The notes under the pieces are model-generated. The model saw only the letters and a list, made by a program, of their open reading frames with translations. It was not told the origin of the DNA and did not search any database. A stretch of 38,699 nt of DNA, from NCBI RefSeq assembly GCF_013608025.1, contig NZ_VDLV01000006.1:1-38699 (forward strand), in the 5' to 3' direction. This DNA is from Pseudomonas brassicacearum subsp. neoaurantiaca (lineage in GTDB: Bacteria > Pseudomonadota > Gammaproteobacteria > Pseudomonadales > Pseudomonadaceae). Shown here in pieces: positions 15,565-27,225 of this stretch. The position numbers and the translations under genes were made by a program. The first letter of the stretch is position 1. Each line of letters opens with the position of its first letter.

Positions 15565-17610
15565 ATGAACGACACCCGGCACCGTACGGATACGCTTAAT
15601 CCATTCAAAGTCATCATCGTCGGCAAACAGAAACAGCACTGGATCGAATTCCAACTGCTGGACGAACAAGGTGAACCCTTGGCGAATATGCCCTTCCGTG
15701 CGCAGAACGAGGCCACGCGCACGGCCTATGTTCCCGAATACGTCGGCGTCAGCGATGCCGATGGGGTGATCCGTATCGAGGGTTTGCACCCATTGGCCAT
15801 CACCTTGTTGCTGGAGGCCAATTCGCTGGCCGGGCAATTGCAAACCCGTCGTTTGCGCGCCGAACGGCCTGAGCCACACAGGCCTATAATTGGCGACCGT
15901 ACCCCGCTGTACAGTCCGCAGCGTTCGGGTTTTTCTCCAATCGAACGACAGGCCATTGAAGCCGGGCATGGCTACCACTACCTGCGTATCGGCCAGTTGT
16001 GTGATCGGCTCCCCGATCTGTCCCCGCCATTGACCGACGCCAGTCAACCGCCAGCCTTTCATTTCCCGGACCGGACGTTCAGTGGTTTTACGGTCGACGA
16101 TGAACAACTGGACCGCCGCCATGTGCTGGAGGTTTGTCCGCTCCGGGCCTGGTCGCTGGTGCTGCATCACCAACCCGATTACAGCCTCGCCAATGCCTAC
16201 AACCTGGGGTTGATGAGCATCTTGTCGTACAGCACATGGCCGGAGCAGGACCGGGGTTCCGTCAAGGAATTTTTCGACCAGCAATGCCTGGACCTTTCAC
16301 GTACGCCGAGGATATGGGACGAGGGCCAGAATTGGCCTTGTCTGGTCAGTGATGTGCCTTTTGATGAGCGCTATACAACGGCCGAAGCGTTGGACACCCG
16401 TCAGGCGCGCCCCCCGGAAGGAGACACGCAACTGTTCTACGCCATCAATGGAACCCAGGTGCTGGTGGCTTGGCGCGGCACCGAGATGGCCTACCCGTTT
16501 ACCGACCTGGCCACAGACGTGACCTTTCGACCGGTCCAGCCGGAAATTGCTGCCAACTGCGAACCCAAGGTGCCCTGTGCGGACCTGACGCCGGAAGGGA
16601 GCGTGCATTTGGGCTTTCGCGATGCCTATGAGGTCGCAAGAAGAGTTTATGCGGAAGATTTGGGCGAAGAGATTCCTGAAGCTATAGGCGGTAAACAGTT
16701 GTTCATCTGCGGCCATAGTCTTGGTGGCGCCTTAGGGCTGATTCATGCCGCCTCGCTGAAAGCGCACAGTCCGCTGCTGTATACCTACGGCATGCCGCGC
16801 ACCTTCACCCTCAAGGCTGTTCAAGGCCTGGGTGAATTGCGGCACTTCCGGCACGTCAACGACACCGACACCATCCCCAGCGCGCCACCCGAAGCGGCGC
16901 TGGATAATTACCTGTACGACTTGTACGGCCCGTTGGGCACGACCCTGGGATTTACCTGGTCATTGCTCCAGCTAACAGCCAGCACGGTGTTCAAGCATGG
17001 CGATCCTTTTTGTCACCACGGCGAAATCGCCATGTTCTTCAGGGCCGAACAACACTTGCAGGAACGTGGCTCGCAATACCCGGCCTATCGCAACAAGGAT
17101 GGGCTCGGCGCGCCTTACTACACCACCATCGCTCGTCCCCTGCATGAAAAGGCCAAGTTCTACCTCGTACCCAGCCTGAGTCCTGAGGACGATCAACAGG
17201 CCAAGCAAGCGCAAGAAGGCCTGATCGGCACGCTGCGACCGGGTGATCGGGCCCGATATTTCCCACCCCACGGCAACCCCAAGAAGGGCCGACTGAGTGG
17301 CCTCGGCAACCATTTCATGTCCGAGTATCAACCCTACCTGCATAACCATCTGCTGGAGTCGATCAACCCCGAGCGGGAGCCCTTGATGAAGGAGCAGCTT
17401 GAGCGACAACGCTTTGAGCAGCAGATGCACGAGCATTTCAGCCACATCCACGAACACGAGCGGGACCGCAACCGGGTCTTCCTGGGTTTGCAGGGTTTGC
17501 TGCCCCAGGCGTTGGGCTCCACACAGGAGGTCGAGGGCGGTATCGAGGCGTTACAGCGCTTCGATGCCGTGGCCAACCCGAATACCTACTTTACGAAAAC
17601 CTGGAGCTGA
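15565..17610 (+). CDS. Class 3 lipase, candidate type VI secretion lipase effector
   Basis: A 681-residue protein with an alpha/beta-hydrolase lipase core of the class 3 type. The nucleophile elbow GHSLGG (383-388, Ser385), the acid in VNDTDTIPSAPP (D434 or D436) and a histidine in FCHHGEIAMFF (H484/H485) make a full triad; VAWRGTE (301-307) suits the oxyanion side. There is no signal peptide. Residues 22-85 (HWIEFQLLDEQGEPLANM ... GVSDADGVIRIEGL) look like the transthyretin-like or VgrG-adaptor fold seen on type VI cargo. The C-terminal 100 residues are charged and His/Gln-rich. The next gene, 28 bases on, is a lipoprotein, the usual layout of a lipase effector with periplasmic immunity; closest in style to the Tle2 class. 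ATG 15565 has AAGGAA 6 bases upstream. It stands on the opposite strand inside a denitrification island, so it is probably inserted. Confidence 0.8.
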   Translation: MNDTRHRTDTLNPFKVIIVGKQKQHWIEFQLLDEQGEPLANMPFRAQNEATRTAYVPEYVGVSDADGVIRIEGLHPLAITLLLEANSLAGQLQTRRLRAERPEPHRPIIGDRTPLYSPQRSGFSPIERQAIEAGHGYHYLRIGQLCDRLPDLSPPLTDASQPPAFHFPDRTFSGFTVDDEQLDRRHVLEVCPLRAWSLVLHHQPDYSLANAYNLGLMSILSYSTWPEQDRGSVKEFFDQQCLDLSRTPRIWDEGQNWPCLVSDVPFDERYTTAEALDTRQARPPEGDTQLFYAINGTQVLVAWRGTEMAYPFTDLATDVTFRPVQPEIAANCEPKVPCADLTPEGSVHLGFRDAYEVARRVYAEDLGEEIPEAIGGKQLFICGHSLGGALGLIHAASLKAHSPLLYTYGMPRTFTLKAVQGLGELRHFRHVNDTDTIPSAPPEAALDNYLYDLYGPLGTTLGFTWSLLQLTASTVFKHGDPFCHHGEIAMFFRAEQHLQERGSQYPAYRNKDGLGAPYYTTIARPLHEKAKFYLVPSLSPEDDQQAKQAQEGLIGTLRPGDRARYFPPHGNPKKGRLSGLGNHFMSEYQPYLHNHLLESINPEREPLMKEQLERQRFEQQMHEHFSHIHEHERDRNRVFLGLQGLLPQALGSTQEVEGGIEALQRFDAVANPNTYFTKTWS

Positions 17611-17638
17611 GTCCGTCGACACGACCAAGGAGTGGATC

Positions 17639-18409
17639 ATGATCAAGAAAATACCCCTCGCCATAATGACAACGGTCGTCAGTCTCAGCGGCTGCGCCAA
17701 GGACTACAGCCTGGCGCCACCGGCGGACAGCGAAAAAGTGACGGTGACAGTGAAAGTGCCTAAGGATCTGACAGCGAGACCCATGCAGGTCATTTACCGT
17801 TCCACCATCTGTACATTCACCGACCACACGGCAATGGGTAAGCCTTATCAACGTGACGATTATCAGCGAACTGATATATGGCCTGTTCGCCAAGGACAGG
17901 GTGACCTCTATCGAGCCGAGCTGCCTATGGACGGTGGCGGCGCGTGCCAATGGCGCTTGAGCAACGTCACCTTCGGTGTCGTTTATGCCGACCCGACTCG
18001 TTTTGGCGAGAGCGTGGTTGTTGGCGGCGGCGGCGGCATTGTGGTCATCTTCGATCAAAACAACTCTCCACGGGGAGGAGCAGACTTCCAGATCGATGGT
18101 GACTTAATGATCAAGAAGGATTACTACCCATGGTTAAAGGAAAATTTCCTAGACGGATATGTAAAGCGCATCAGTTTGGCAGGCGAAGCTAGTCTCTACC
18201 TTAAGTATCAAGCCCTACAGGCCCGGCAAGTATTTTTCGAACCCATACTGCATGCCAATTACCTGGTCACCTCTGAAGGAACGAAAGTTCATAAGGTGGG
18301 AAGCTTCATTAAATTTACCTACCCCGACGGCACTGTAGTGGCCGATGGTTCACATAATCCGGACCTGCGCAAGCTACAAGCCATTCGCCTGGCTGCGGAG
18401 AACAAATAA
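17639..18409 (+). CDS. Lipoprotein, putative immunity partner of the lipase
   Basis: A 256-residue predicted lipoprotein: basic start MIKKIPLAIM, hydrophobic stretch and lipobox LSGC with C19, so it is lipid-anchored and periplasm-facing. The middle carries a glycine run (VVVGGGGGIVVIFD). I do not recognise a characterised family. It begins 28 bases after the lipase stop with an AAGGAG site 6 bases before the ATG, so the two are one transcript. Lipoprotein immunity proteins commonly accompany type VI lipase effectors, which act on periplasm-facing phospholipids; that is the basis of the proposed role. The last third (about 18080-18409) is visibly richer in A/T than surrounding genes, which suggests horizontal origin. 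Confidence 0.7.
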   Translation: MIKKIPLAIMTTVVSLSGCAKDYSLAPPADSEKVTVTVKVPKDLTARPMQVIYRSTICTFTDHTAMGKPYQRDDYQRTDIWPVRQGQGDLYRAELPMDGGGACQWRLSNVTFGVVYADPTRFGESVVVGGGGGIVVIFDQNNSPRGGADFQIDGDLMIKKDYYPWLKENFLDGYVKRISLAGEASLYLKYQALQARQVFFEPILHANYLVTSEGTKVHKVGSFIKFTYPDGTVVADGSHNPDLRKLQAIRLAAENK

Positions 18410-18490
18410 GAGGTCGGTCCCTACGTCCGTATTCCAGACCAACCACTCCCCTAATTAGCAACCTCCCCACATTCGTCCAGTGTCACATTC

Positions 18491-18517
18491 GTAGCGAGGG
18501 GCCCGCTCCCTCGCCAC
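18491..18517. repeat. Degenerate REP hairpin / possible bidirectional terminator
   Basis: GCGAGGG (18494-18500) and CCCTCGC (18508-18514) form a hairpin that looks like a decayed GTGGCGAGGGAGC-family REP. It lies between the convergent lipoprotein gene and norF and may end both transcripts. There is no T-run. Confidence 0.55.
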
Positions 18518-18535
18518 GGGCGTTTACGCAGGGAC

Positions 18536-18781
18536 TCAAACCCCAAACGAAACCCCCACCGCCAGCACCACCGCCCAGCTCAACACCAACCGCCGCCACC
18601 CGCGCGGTGCATGGCGCAGCTCCATGAAGCCGTCGGCGATCAGCCAGGCCTTGGTCACGGCGACTGCAAGGATGGCGATTGCCACCAGCCCGTTGGCAGC
18701 GACCTGGGCTAAGGCAACGGTGGCGGTGCTGAGCACGGCCAGCATCGTCCAGCAGATGATCAGGACACGGGACGTCGACAT
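18536..18781 (-). CDS. norF: NorF-like small membrane protein
   Basis: An 81-residue protein with three predicted helices (about 5-27, 33-53, 60-80), resembling the cytochrome-oxidase subunit IV-like NorF proteins, and equivalent in place to P. aeruginosa PA0522. It accompanies NorE and supports full NO reductase activity; its exact role is unclear. The ATG at 18781 is preferred over 18793 because GGAGG lies about 5 bases before it. It follows norE by 12 bases. In P. aeruginosa norC would be next; here the lipase pair intervenes. Confidence 0.8.
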   Translation of the reverse strand: MSTSRVLIICWTMLAVLSTATVALAQVAANGLVAIAILAVAVTKAWLIADGFMELRHAPRGWRRLVLSWAVVLAVGVSFGV

Positions 18782-18793
18782 AGGCACCTCCAT

Positions 18794-19361
18794 TCAATCG
18801 AGGATGTAGACCACCGGGAACAGCAGCACCCAGACCAGGTCCACCATGTGCCAATACAGCACGCCGGATTCCAGCCCGCTGTGTTGCTGCGCACCGTAGC
18901 GCCGGCGGCGGCAGCCCTCGGCCAGCCATGCGAGGATGACCATGCCCAGCAGCACATGGAGGAAATGGAACGCGGTGAGGATCCAGTACAAGGTGAAGAA
19001 GGTGTTGTGTTCCATGCCGAGGCCGTTCGCCAGCAGGTGGGCATACTCGCTGAGTTTGATTCCCACGTAGCCGCAGGCGAGCAGCAACGCGCCACCTAAC
19101 AAAAGCGCGGCTCGACGCGGTCGGTCTTGCCGGGCTTGTTCCAGGGCCAGGGCGGCGAACAGTCCGGCGGTCAGCAGGCTGAGGGTCATCGCCAGGCCCG
19201 TGGAACGGTCTAGCAACTGGCGGCCTTCGCTGAACATCTGCGGGTGCAGCGCCTGGGCGACGGTGAACGCGAGAATCAGCAGCGCGAACACCGACAGCTC
19301 GGCGAGGATGAAGAACCACATCGCCAAATCCCCGGGCAACCGCCGGGCCACATCCACATGT

Positions 19362-19378
<17 letters not shown>
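18794..19378 (-). CDS. norE: NorE/NirO, cytochrome oxidase subunit III-like protein
   Basis: A 194-residue protein with five hydrophobic helices of the cytochrome c oxidase subunit III family (GDLAMWFFILAELSVFALL, HNTFFTLYWILTAFHFLHV, WHMVDLVWVLLFPVVYI). In Paracoccus it is called NorE and in P. aeruginosa NirO; it aids NO reductase function but is not catalytic. The start is uncertain between ATG 19378 and ATG 19387, both inside the 3' end of nirQ and neither with a strong ribosome site, so translation is probably coupled to nirQ. Confidence 0.88.
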
Positions 19379-22054
<2,676 letters not shown>

Positions 22055-22078
22055 GCCCCATCAATAAGAGGAAAAACC

Positions 22079-22387
22079 ATGAAGCCTATTCTGATCGCAC
22101 TGGCCTTGACCGCCGCCTATAGCCTGCCGGCCCTGGCCGATGATGGCCCGACACTGTTCAAGAGCAAGCCGTGCGCGGCCTGCCACTCCATCGACACCAA
22201 GGTGGTAGGCCCGGCGCTCAAGGACGTCGCGGCAAAAAACGCCGGCGTCGCCGGAGCCCAGGACGTATTGGCCAAACACATCAAGGAAGGCACCCAAGGC
22301 AACTGGGGACCGATGCCGATGCCGGCCAACCCGGTGACGGAAGAAGAGGCCAAGACGCTTGCGGCTTGGGTCTTGACCCTTAAGTAA
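22079..22387 (+). CDS. nirM: NirM, cytochrome c551
   Basis: A 102-residue periplasmic cytochrome, electron donor to NirS. Signal peptide to about ALA-DD (20/21). The heme site is CAACH (C32, C35, H36) and the methionine ligand is M81 in WGPMPMP, the classic c551 motif. AGAGGA precedes the ATG. It starts 24 bases after nirS; a REPIN follows before nirC. Confidence 0.96.
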   Translation: MKPILIALALTAAYSLPALADDGPTLFKSKPCAACHSIDTKVVGPALKDVAAKNAGVAGAQDVLAKHIKEGTQGNWGPMPMPANPVTEEEAKTLAAWVLTLK

Positions 22388-22398
22388 TCCCATGACCC

Positions 22399-22520
22399 GT
22401 GGCGAGGGAGCTTGCTCCCGCTGGGCTGCGAAGCGGCCCCAAAAACAACCTGACGACTCGGTGTGTCAGGCAAACCCAAGGTGCTGCTTCGCAGCCAGCG
22501 GGAGCAAGCTCCCTCGCCAC
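22399..22520. repeat. REPIN (GTGGCGAGGGAGC family) between nirM and nirC
   Basis: Arms from 22399 and ending at 22520. It lies inside the nir transcript and could separate the abundant nirSM message from the low-level heme d1 synthesis genes downstream, either by partial termination or by protecting the 3' end of nirSM. Apparent open frames through it (GEGACSRW, SGSKLPRH-type peptides) are artefacts of the repeat. Confidence 0.9.
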
Positions 22521-22552
22521 AGAAGCGGTGCAATTTCATTCAGGAGGACGTC

Positions 22553-22882
22553 ATGGAACGACACAGCTTCACCCCCTCGATCATCGCCCTCCTCCTGCTT
22601 ATCCCCGCCTGCGCGCTGGCCGCTCCCGACCCGTCGCGCCAGGCCCAACTCCAACATCTTCTGGACCAGGACTGTGGCGCCTGCCACGGCCTGCGCCTGA
22701 CCGGCGGACTCGGTCCGCCGCTGACCCGCGAAGCGCTGGCGGGAAAATCCCGCGACAGCCTCATCGCCACCGTCACCCTCGGCCGCCCCGGCAGCGCCAT
22801 GCCCGGCTGGGCACCGCTGCTCGGCACCGACGACATCCGCTGGTTGGTGGACCGGCTTCTTCAAGGAAAACCCGCCCGATGA
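22553..22882 (+). CDS. nirC: NirC, small periplasmic cytochrome c
   Basis: A 109-residue c-type cytochrome with signal peptide (to about ALA-AP, 23/24), heme motif CGACH (C41, C44, H45) and a methionine region GSAMPGW. In Pseudomonas, NirC can donate electrons to NirS and has been linked to the final step of heme d1 maturation. AGGAGG lies 6 bases before ATG 22553. The longer frame from 22463 is REPIN sequence. Its stop overlaps the nirF start as ATGA. Confidence 0.93.
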   Translation: MERHSFTPSIIALLLLIPACALAAPDPSRQAQLQHLLDQDCGACHGLRLTGGLGPPLTREALAGKSRDSLIATVTLGRPGSAMPGWAPLLGTDDIRWLVDRLLQGKPAR

Positions 22883-24057
22883 TCCGTTCCCTTCTGTCCA
22901 CTGTCACCGCCGCAATCCTACTCGCCGGTTGCGCCCAGCCCACCCTGCGCGGCACGGGCGACCTGGGCGTGGTGGTGGAGCGTGCCAGCGGCAGCCTGCA
23001 GATCATCGAAAGCGACAACCGCAGCCTGCTCGCCCGCGTCGAAGGCCTGGGCGACCTGTCCCATGCCTCGGTGGTTTTCTCCCGGGACCAGCGCTACGCC
23101 TACGTATTCGGCCGCGACGGTGGCCTGAGCAAAGTCGACCTGCTGACCGCCCGCATCGACCGCCGCATCCTCCAGGGCGGCAACAGCATCGGCGGCGCGA
23201 TCAGCCAGGACGGCAAGCTGATCGCCGTGTCCAACTACGAACCCGGCGGCGTGAAGGTGTTCGATGCCAAGACTCTAGAGCAGATCGCCGACATTCCCGC
23301 CACGCCGCTGCCGCAGGCCGGCAAACGTTCACGGGTGGTGGGCCTGGTGGACGCGCCAGGCCAGCGTTTCGTGTTCAGCCTGTTCGACACCGGCGAGATC
23401 TGGACCGCCGACTTCAGTGACGGACCTAACCCGCGCATCGAGCGCTTCACCGGCATCGGCCAGCAACCCTACGACGCGCTGATCACCCCGGACGGGCGCT
23501 ACTACATGGCCGGGCTGTTCGGCGAAGACGGCATGGCGCAACTCGATCTCTGGCATCCGGAGCACGGGGTCAAGCGCGTGCTGGGGCATTACGGACGCGG
23601 CGAGGCTCGGCTGCCGGTCTACAAGATGCCGCACCTGGAAGGCTGGGCCGTGGCCGGCCAACAGGCCTTCGTGCCCGCCGTCGGCCACCATCAAGTGCTG
23701 GTGATGAACGCGACGAACTGGCAGCAGGTCGACGCCATCGCCGTCGCCGGCCAACCGGTGTTCGTTACCGCGCGACCAGATGGACACCAGCTCTGGGTCA
23801 ACTTCGCCTACCCGGACAACGACCGCGTCCAGGTCATCGACACCCAGACCCACGCCATCGTCGCCGATCTGCGTCCCGGTCCTGCGGTGCTGCACATGGA
23901 ATTCACGGCGCGCGGCGATCAGCTGTGGCTGTCCGCCCGCGATGGCAATGAAGTGCAAGTCTGGGATCCCTATCGACTGGAACGGATCGGCACGCTGCCG
24001 TCACTGAGCCCCAGCGGCATTTTCTTCAGCAGCCGCGCGCACAAGCCAGGGTATTGA
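22879..24057 (+). CDS. nirF: NirF, heme d1 biosynthesis lipoprotein
   Basis: A 392-residue beta-propeller protein related to the NirS d1 domain. It has a lipobox LLAGC (C18), so it should be lipid-anchored on the periplasmic side, as reported for P. aeruginosa NirF. It acts late in heme d1 synthesis on a d1 precursor and is found with NirN and NirS. The ATG at 22879 overlaps the nirC stop; the open frame from 22399 is repeat plus nirC in another frame. Confidence 0.95.
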   Translation: MIRSLLSTVTAAILLAGCAQPTLRGTGDLGVVVERASGSLQIIESDNRSLLARVEGLGDLSHASVVFSRDQRYAYVFGRDGGLSKVDLLTARIDRRILQGGNSIGGAISQDGKLIAVSNYEPGGVKVFDAKTLEQIADIPATPLPQAGKRSRVVGLVDAPGQRFVFSLFDTGEIWTADFSDGPNPRIERFTGIGQQPYDALITPDGRYYMAGLFGEDGMAQLDLWHPEHGVKRVLGHYGRGEARLPVYKMPHLEGWAVAGQQAFVPAVGHHQVLVMNATNWQQVDAIAVAGQPVFVTARPDGHQLWVNFAYPDNDRVQVIDTQTHAIVADLRPGPAVLHMEFTARGDQLWLSARDGNEVQVWDPYRLERIGTLPSLSPSGIFFSSRAHKPGY

Positions 24058-24059
24058 CC

Positions 24060-24518
24060 ATGACACCCAGCCCACTCGCCCGTCGCATGATCGACCGCTT
24101 CCAACACGGCCTGCCACTGTGTGCCGAACCCTACAAGGCCATGGCTGACATCCTCGGTTGTAGCGAAGCGCAGGTCATCGATTGCCTCCAGCATTTGCAA
24201 CTGGCGGGAACCTTGTCGCGCGTCGGGCCGGTGTTCGAACACACCCGGGCCGGCGCCAGCACACTCGCCGCCCTCGCCGTGCCGCCGGAGCGCTTGCATC
24301 AGGTGGCGGCGCGCGTCAGCCAGTACCCGGAAGTCAATCACAACTACGCACGGGAGCATCGCTACAACCTCTGGTTCGTGCTGACCGGCCCCGACCGCGC
24401 CCACCTGGACACCATCCTCCAGGAACTGGAGCAGGACACCGGCCTCACGCCGCTGGACCTGCCCATGCTCACCGCCTACCGCATCGACCTGGGCTTTGCC
24501 CTGGAGGCCACCCCATGA
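24060..24518 (+). CDS. nirD: NirD, siroheme decarboxylase subunit
   Basis: A 152-residue AsnC/Lrp-like protein. NirD, L, G and H act together to decarboxylate siroheme to 12,18-didecarboxysiroheme in heme d1 synthesis. It has an N-terminal winged-helix-like part (about 1-60) and a ligand domain with [17 protein letters not shown], matching the NirG motif. ATG 24060 follows the nirF stop by two bases; the TTG at 24054 is less likely. The stop overlaps nirL. Confidence 0.92.
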   Translation: MTPSPLARRMIDRFQHGLPLCAEPYKAMADILGCSEAQVIDCLQHLQLAGTLSRVGPVFEHTRAGASTLAALAVPPERLHQVAARVSQYPEVNHNYAREHRYNLWFVLTGPDRAHLDTILQELEQDTGLTPLDLPMLTAYRIDLGFALEATP

Positions 24519-25027
24519 ACACCGCCCTGAGCGAGTCACAATCCCTGGCGCTGCGCCGTCTGCTGGAGACCGGCCTGCCCCTGGCCTCGCGTCCGTTCCA
24601 AGCCTTGGCCGAACAGATCGAGGCCAGTGAAGCGCAGGTACTTGAGCAAGTACGGCTATGGAACGAGCAAGGCCTGTTCCGCCGCGTCGGCCTGGTGGTC
24701 AACCATCGGGCCTTGGGGTTCTGCGCCAACGCCATGCTGGTGCTGGACGTGCCCGACGCCTTGGTCGATGAAGTCGGGCGACGCCTTGGCCAAGCCCCGG
24801 GCATCAACCTTTGCTACCAACGGCCACGGCGCCTGCCGCAGTGGCAATACAACCTGTTCTGCATGATCCACGGGCGCCAGCGCGACCGCGTCGAGGCCCA
24901 GGTGCAGGCGTTGCTCCAGGAACATCTGCTGGATGACCTGCCCCACCAATTGCTGTTCAGCACGCACCTGTTCAAGCAATGCGGCGGACGTTTCGCCGCA
25001 CCGGCCGGAGCCTCGATCGATGGATGA
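24515..25027 (+). CDS. nirL: NirL, siroheme decarboxylase subunit
   Basis: A 170-residue member of the NirDLGH family. The core includes [16 protein letters not shown] and [24 protein letters not shown]; its CYxRPRR motif is shared with NirH rather than NirD/G, suggesting the subunits pair as D-with-L and G-with-H. ATG 24515 overlaps the nirD stop as ATGA. It overlaps nirG by 8 bases. Confidence 0.92.
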   Translation: MNTALSESQSLALRRLLETGLPLASRPFQALAEQIEASEAQVLEQVRLWNEQGLFRRVGLVVNHRALGFCANAMLVLDVPDALVDEVGRRLGQAPGINLCYQRPRRLPQWQYNLFCMIHGRQRDRVEAQVQALLQEHLLDDLPHQLLFSTHLFKQCGGRFAAPAGASIDG

Positions 25028-25463
25028 CCTCGACCGTCGCCTGATCAATCGCCTGCAACTGGGCTTGCCGCTGGTGCGCCATCCTTGGGAACACCTGGCC
25101 CGCGAGCTGGACAGCAACAGTGCCGACCTGCTCGACCGCTTGCATGAGTTGCTCAATGAAGGCGTGCTCACCCGTTTCGGCCCGATGTTCGACATCGATC
25201 GCCTCGGCGGCGCGTTCACACTGGCCGCTCTGGCCGTGCCCGAAGCGCGCTTCGATGCCATCGCCGAGCTGCTCGCGGACATGCCCGAAGTGGCCCACAA
25301 CTACCGCCGCGAGCACGCCTGGAACATGTGGTTCGTGCTCGCCTGCCCCAGCGAACAGGCAATCACCGACACGCTGCTGCGCATCGAACAGCTGACCGGC
25401 CTGGTACCGCTGAACCTGCCCAAGGAGGAGACCTACCATGTCGGCCTGTATTTCCCGGTTTGA
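25020..25463 (+). CDS. nirG: NirG, siroheme decarboxylase subunit
   Basis: A 147-residue NirD-like protein with [18 protein letters not shown] at the N-terminus and [17 protein letters not shown] in the ligand domain. It takes part in siroheme decarboxylation. ATG at 25020 lies within the nirL end, and its own 3' end overlaps nirH by 26 bases, so translation along nirDLGH is tightly coupled. Confidence 0.92.
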   Translation: MDDLDRRLINRLQLGLPLVRHPWEHLARELDSNSADLLDRLHELLNEGVLTRFGPMFDIDRLGGAFTLAALAVPEARFDAIAELLADMPEVAHNYRREHAWNMWFVLACPSEQAITDTLLRIEQLTGLVPLNLPKEETYHVGLYFPV

Positions 25464-25959
25464 TTCGTTGCCCGTGGAACAAACCCCGCTGGCGCTGCGC
25501 CTGGTCGAACTGACCCAGGCCGGCCTGCCCTTGCTGGAAGATCCCTGGAGCTGGCTCGCCGAGCAACTGGGCCTGAGCGTCGAGTCCACCCTCGACCTGC
25601 TCAAGCGCCTGCAGGCCGAAGGCGCGATCCGCCGCATCGCCGCCGTGCCCAACCACTATCGCCTCGGCTACCGCCACAACGGCATGACCGTCTGGGATGT
25701 CGCCGACGCCGACATGCCACGCCTGGGCGCGCTGTTGGGTGAACAGCCCTTCGTCAGCCATTGCTACCGCCGTCCGCGCCGCCCGGGCTGGCGCTACAAC
25801 CTGTTCGCCATGGTCCACGGGCGCAGCCGCGAGGAAATCGACAGCTACCGCGAGCACCTGCGCTATCTGCTGGGGGATGCCTGCGCCGCCGACGACATGC
25901 TGGTGAGCAGCCGGATCCTGAAGAAAACCGGCCTGCGCCTGACGCCGGCCGCGCGCTGA
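25438..25959 (+). CDS. nirH: NirH, siroheme decarboxylase subunit
   Basis: A 173-residue NirL-like protein with an N-terminal winged-helix-like part (LAEQLGLSVESTLDLLKRL) and FVSHCYRRPRRPGWRYNLFAMVHG. It takes part in siroheme decarboxylation. An AAGGAGG lies about 11 bases before ATG 25438, inside nirG. The stop is 42 bases before nirJ. Confidence 0.92.
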   Translation: MSACISRFDSLPVEQTPLALRLVELTQAGLPLLEDPWSWLAEQLGLSVESTLDLLKRLQAEGAIRRIAAVPNHYRLGYRHNGMTVWDVADADMPRLGALLGEQPFVSHCYRRPRRPGWRYNLFAMVHGRSREEIDSYREHLRYLLGDACAADDMLVSSRILKKTGLRLTPAAR

Positions 25960-26001
25960 GCCTGCGCGCCAACCCCTGCACGCCAACCGAAGGAGCGTTT
26001 T

Positions 26002-27180
26002 ATGTTGAGGATCAGCCATTACCTGCGCGCCCTGGCCGGGCAATGTCCAGCCCCACGCGTCGCGCCACCCGGCAGCCGCCGCGCGCCGGTGGTGATCTGG
26101 AACCTGCTCAGGCGCTGCAACCTGACCTGCAAGCATTGCTACGCAACCTCCGCCGACAGCGTGTTCCGCGATGAGCTGAACACCGTCGAAGCCCTGCAAG
26201 TGATCGACGACCTGGACGACGCCGGGGTGCGGGTGCTGATCCTGTCCGGCGGCGAACCGTTGCTGCGCGAGGACCTGTTCCAGCTCAGCGCCTATGCCCG
26301 TGCCAAAGGGTTCTTCGTCGCCCTGTCCACCAACGGCACGCTGATCGACGCCACCAACATCGACCAGATCGCGGCGGCGAACTTCGACTACGTGGGCATC
26401 AGCATCGATGGCCTGGAAGCGACCCACGATGAGTTCCGGCAACTCAAGGGCAGTTTCGCCAGTTCCATGGCGGCGATCCGGCTCTGTCGCGCGCGCGGGA
26501 TCCGGGTGGGTTTACGCACGACGCTGACGCAGCAGAACCATTTGCAGTTGCCCAAGCTGCTGGAACTGATGAACGAATACGATGTGCAGAAATTCTATCT
26601 GTCCCATCTCAACTACAGCGGTCGCGGCAAGCGCAGCCGCAAGCTCGACGCCCATCAGCAGATGAGCCGCGAGGCCATGGATTTGATTTTCGAGCGCGCC
26701 TGGGCGGACGTTGAACAGGGCCGCGACAGTGACTTTGTCAGCGGCAACAACGACGCCGACGCGATCCTGCTGTTGCAATGGGTCTCCCGGCGCCTGCCCC
26801 AACACTACGCCGCACTGGAGCAGATGCTGCGGGCCTGGGGCGGCAATGCCTCGGGCAGCGGCATCGCCAACATCGACAACACTGGCGAGGTCCATCCCGA
26901 CACGTATTGGTGGCAACACTCGGTGGGCAATGTCCGCCAGACACCTTTCAAGACCCTCTGGCTGGAGCGCCCCGAGCCGCTTCTCGTCAAGCTGCGCGAG
27001 CACCCGCGCGCCGTCGGCGGACGCTGCGGTCAATGCCGCTGGCTGGCGATCTGCAACGGCAACACCCGCACCCGCGCCTGGGCCGACGGCGACCTGTGGG
27101 GCCAAGACCCCGGTTGCCACCTGAGCGATGAAGAGATCGGCGTACACGCGATTCCCAGCGTGGCGCCGAGCCCGATATAG
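26002..27180 (+). CDS. nirJ: NirJ, radical SAM enzyme of heme d1 synthesis
   Basis: A 392-residue radical SAM protein. The cluster motif is CNLTCKHC (C39, C43, C46), followed by SGGEPLLREDL. A C-terminal cysteine cluster (GGRCGQCRWLAICNGN...GCHL) suits a second, SPASM-like Fe-S site. NirJ removes the propionate side chains from didecarboxysiroheme to install the two oxo groups. AAGGAG lies 7 bases before the ATG. Length normal. Confidence 0.95.
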   Translation: MLRISHYLRALAGQCPAPRVAPPGSRRAPVVIWNLLRRCNLTCKHCYATSADSVFRDELNTVEALQVIDDLDDAGVRVLILSGGEPLLREDLFQLSAYARAKGFFVALSTNGTLIDATNIDQIAAANFDYVGISIDGLEATHDEFRQLKGSFASSMAAIRLCRARGIRVGLRTTLTQQNHLQLPKLLELMNEYDVQKFYLSHLNYSGRGKRSRKLDAHQQMSREAMDLIFERAWADVEQGRDSDFVSGNNDADAILLLQWVSRRLPQHYAALEQMLRAWGGNASGSGIANIDNTGEVHPDTYWWQHSVGNVRQTPFKTLWLERPEPLLVKLREHPRAVGGRCGQCRWLAICNGNTRTRAWADGDLWGQDPGCHLSDEEIGVHAIPSVAPSPI

Positions 27181-27225
27181 CCCGATAGCCCGACGGCGAA
27201 CCTGATGAAGAACCAAGGAAGTCCC

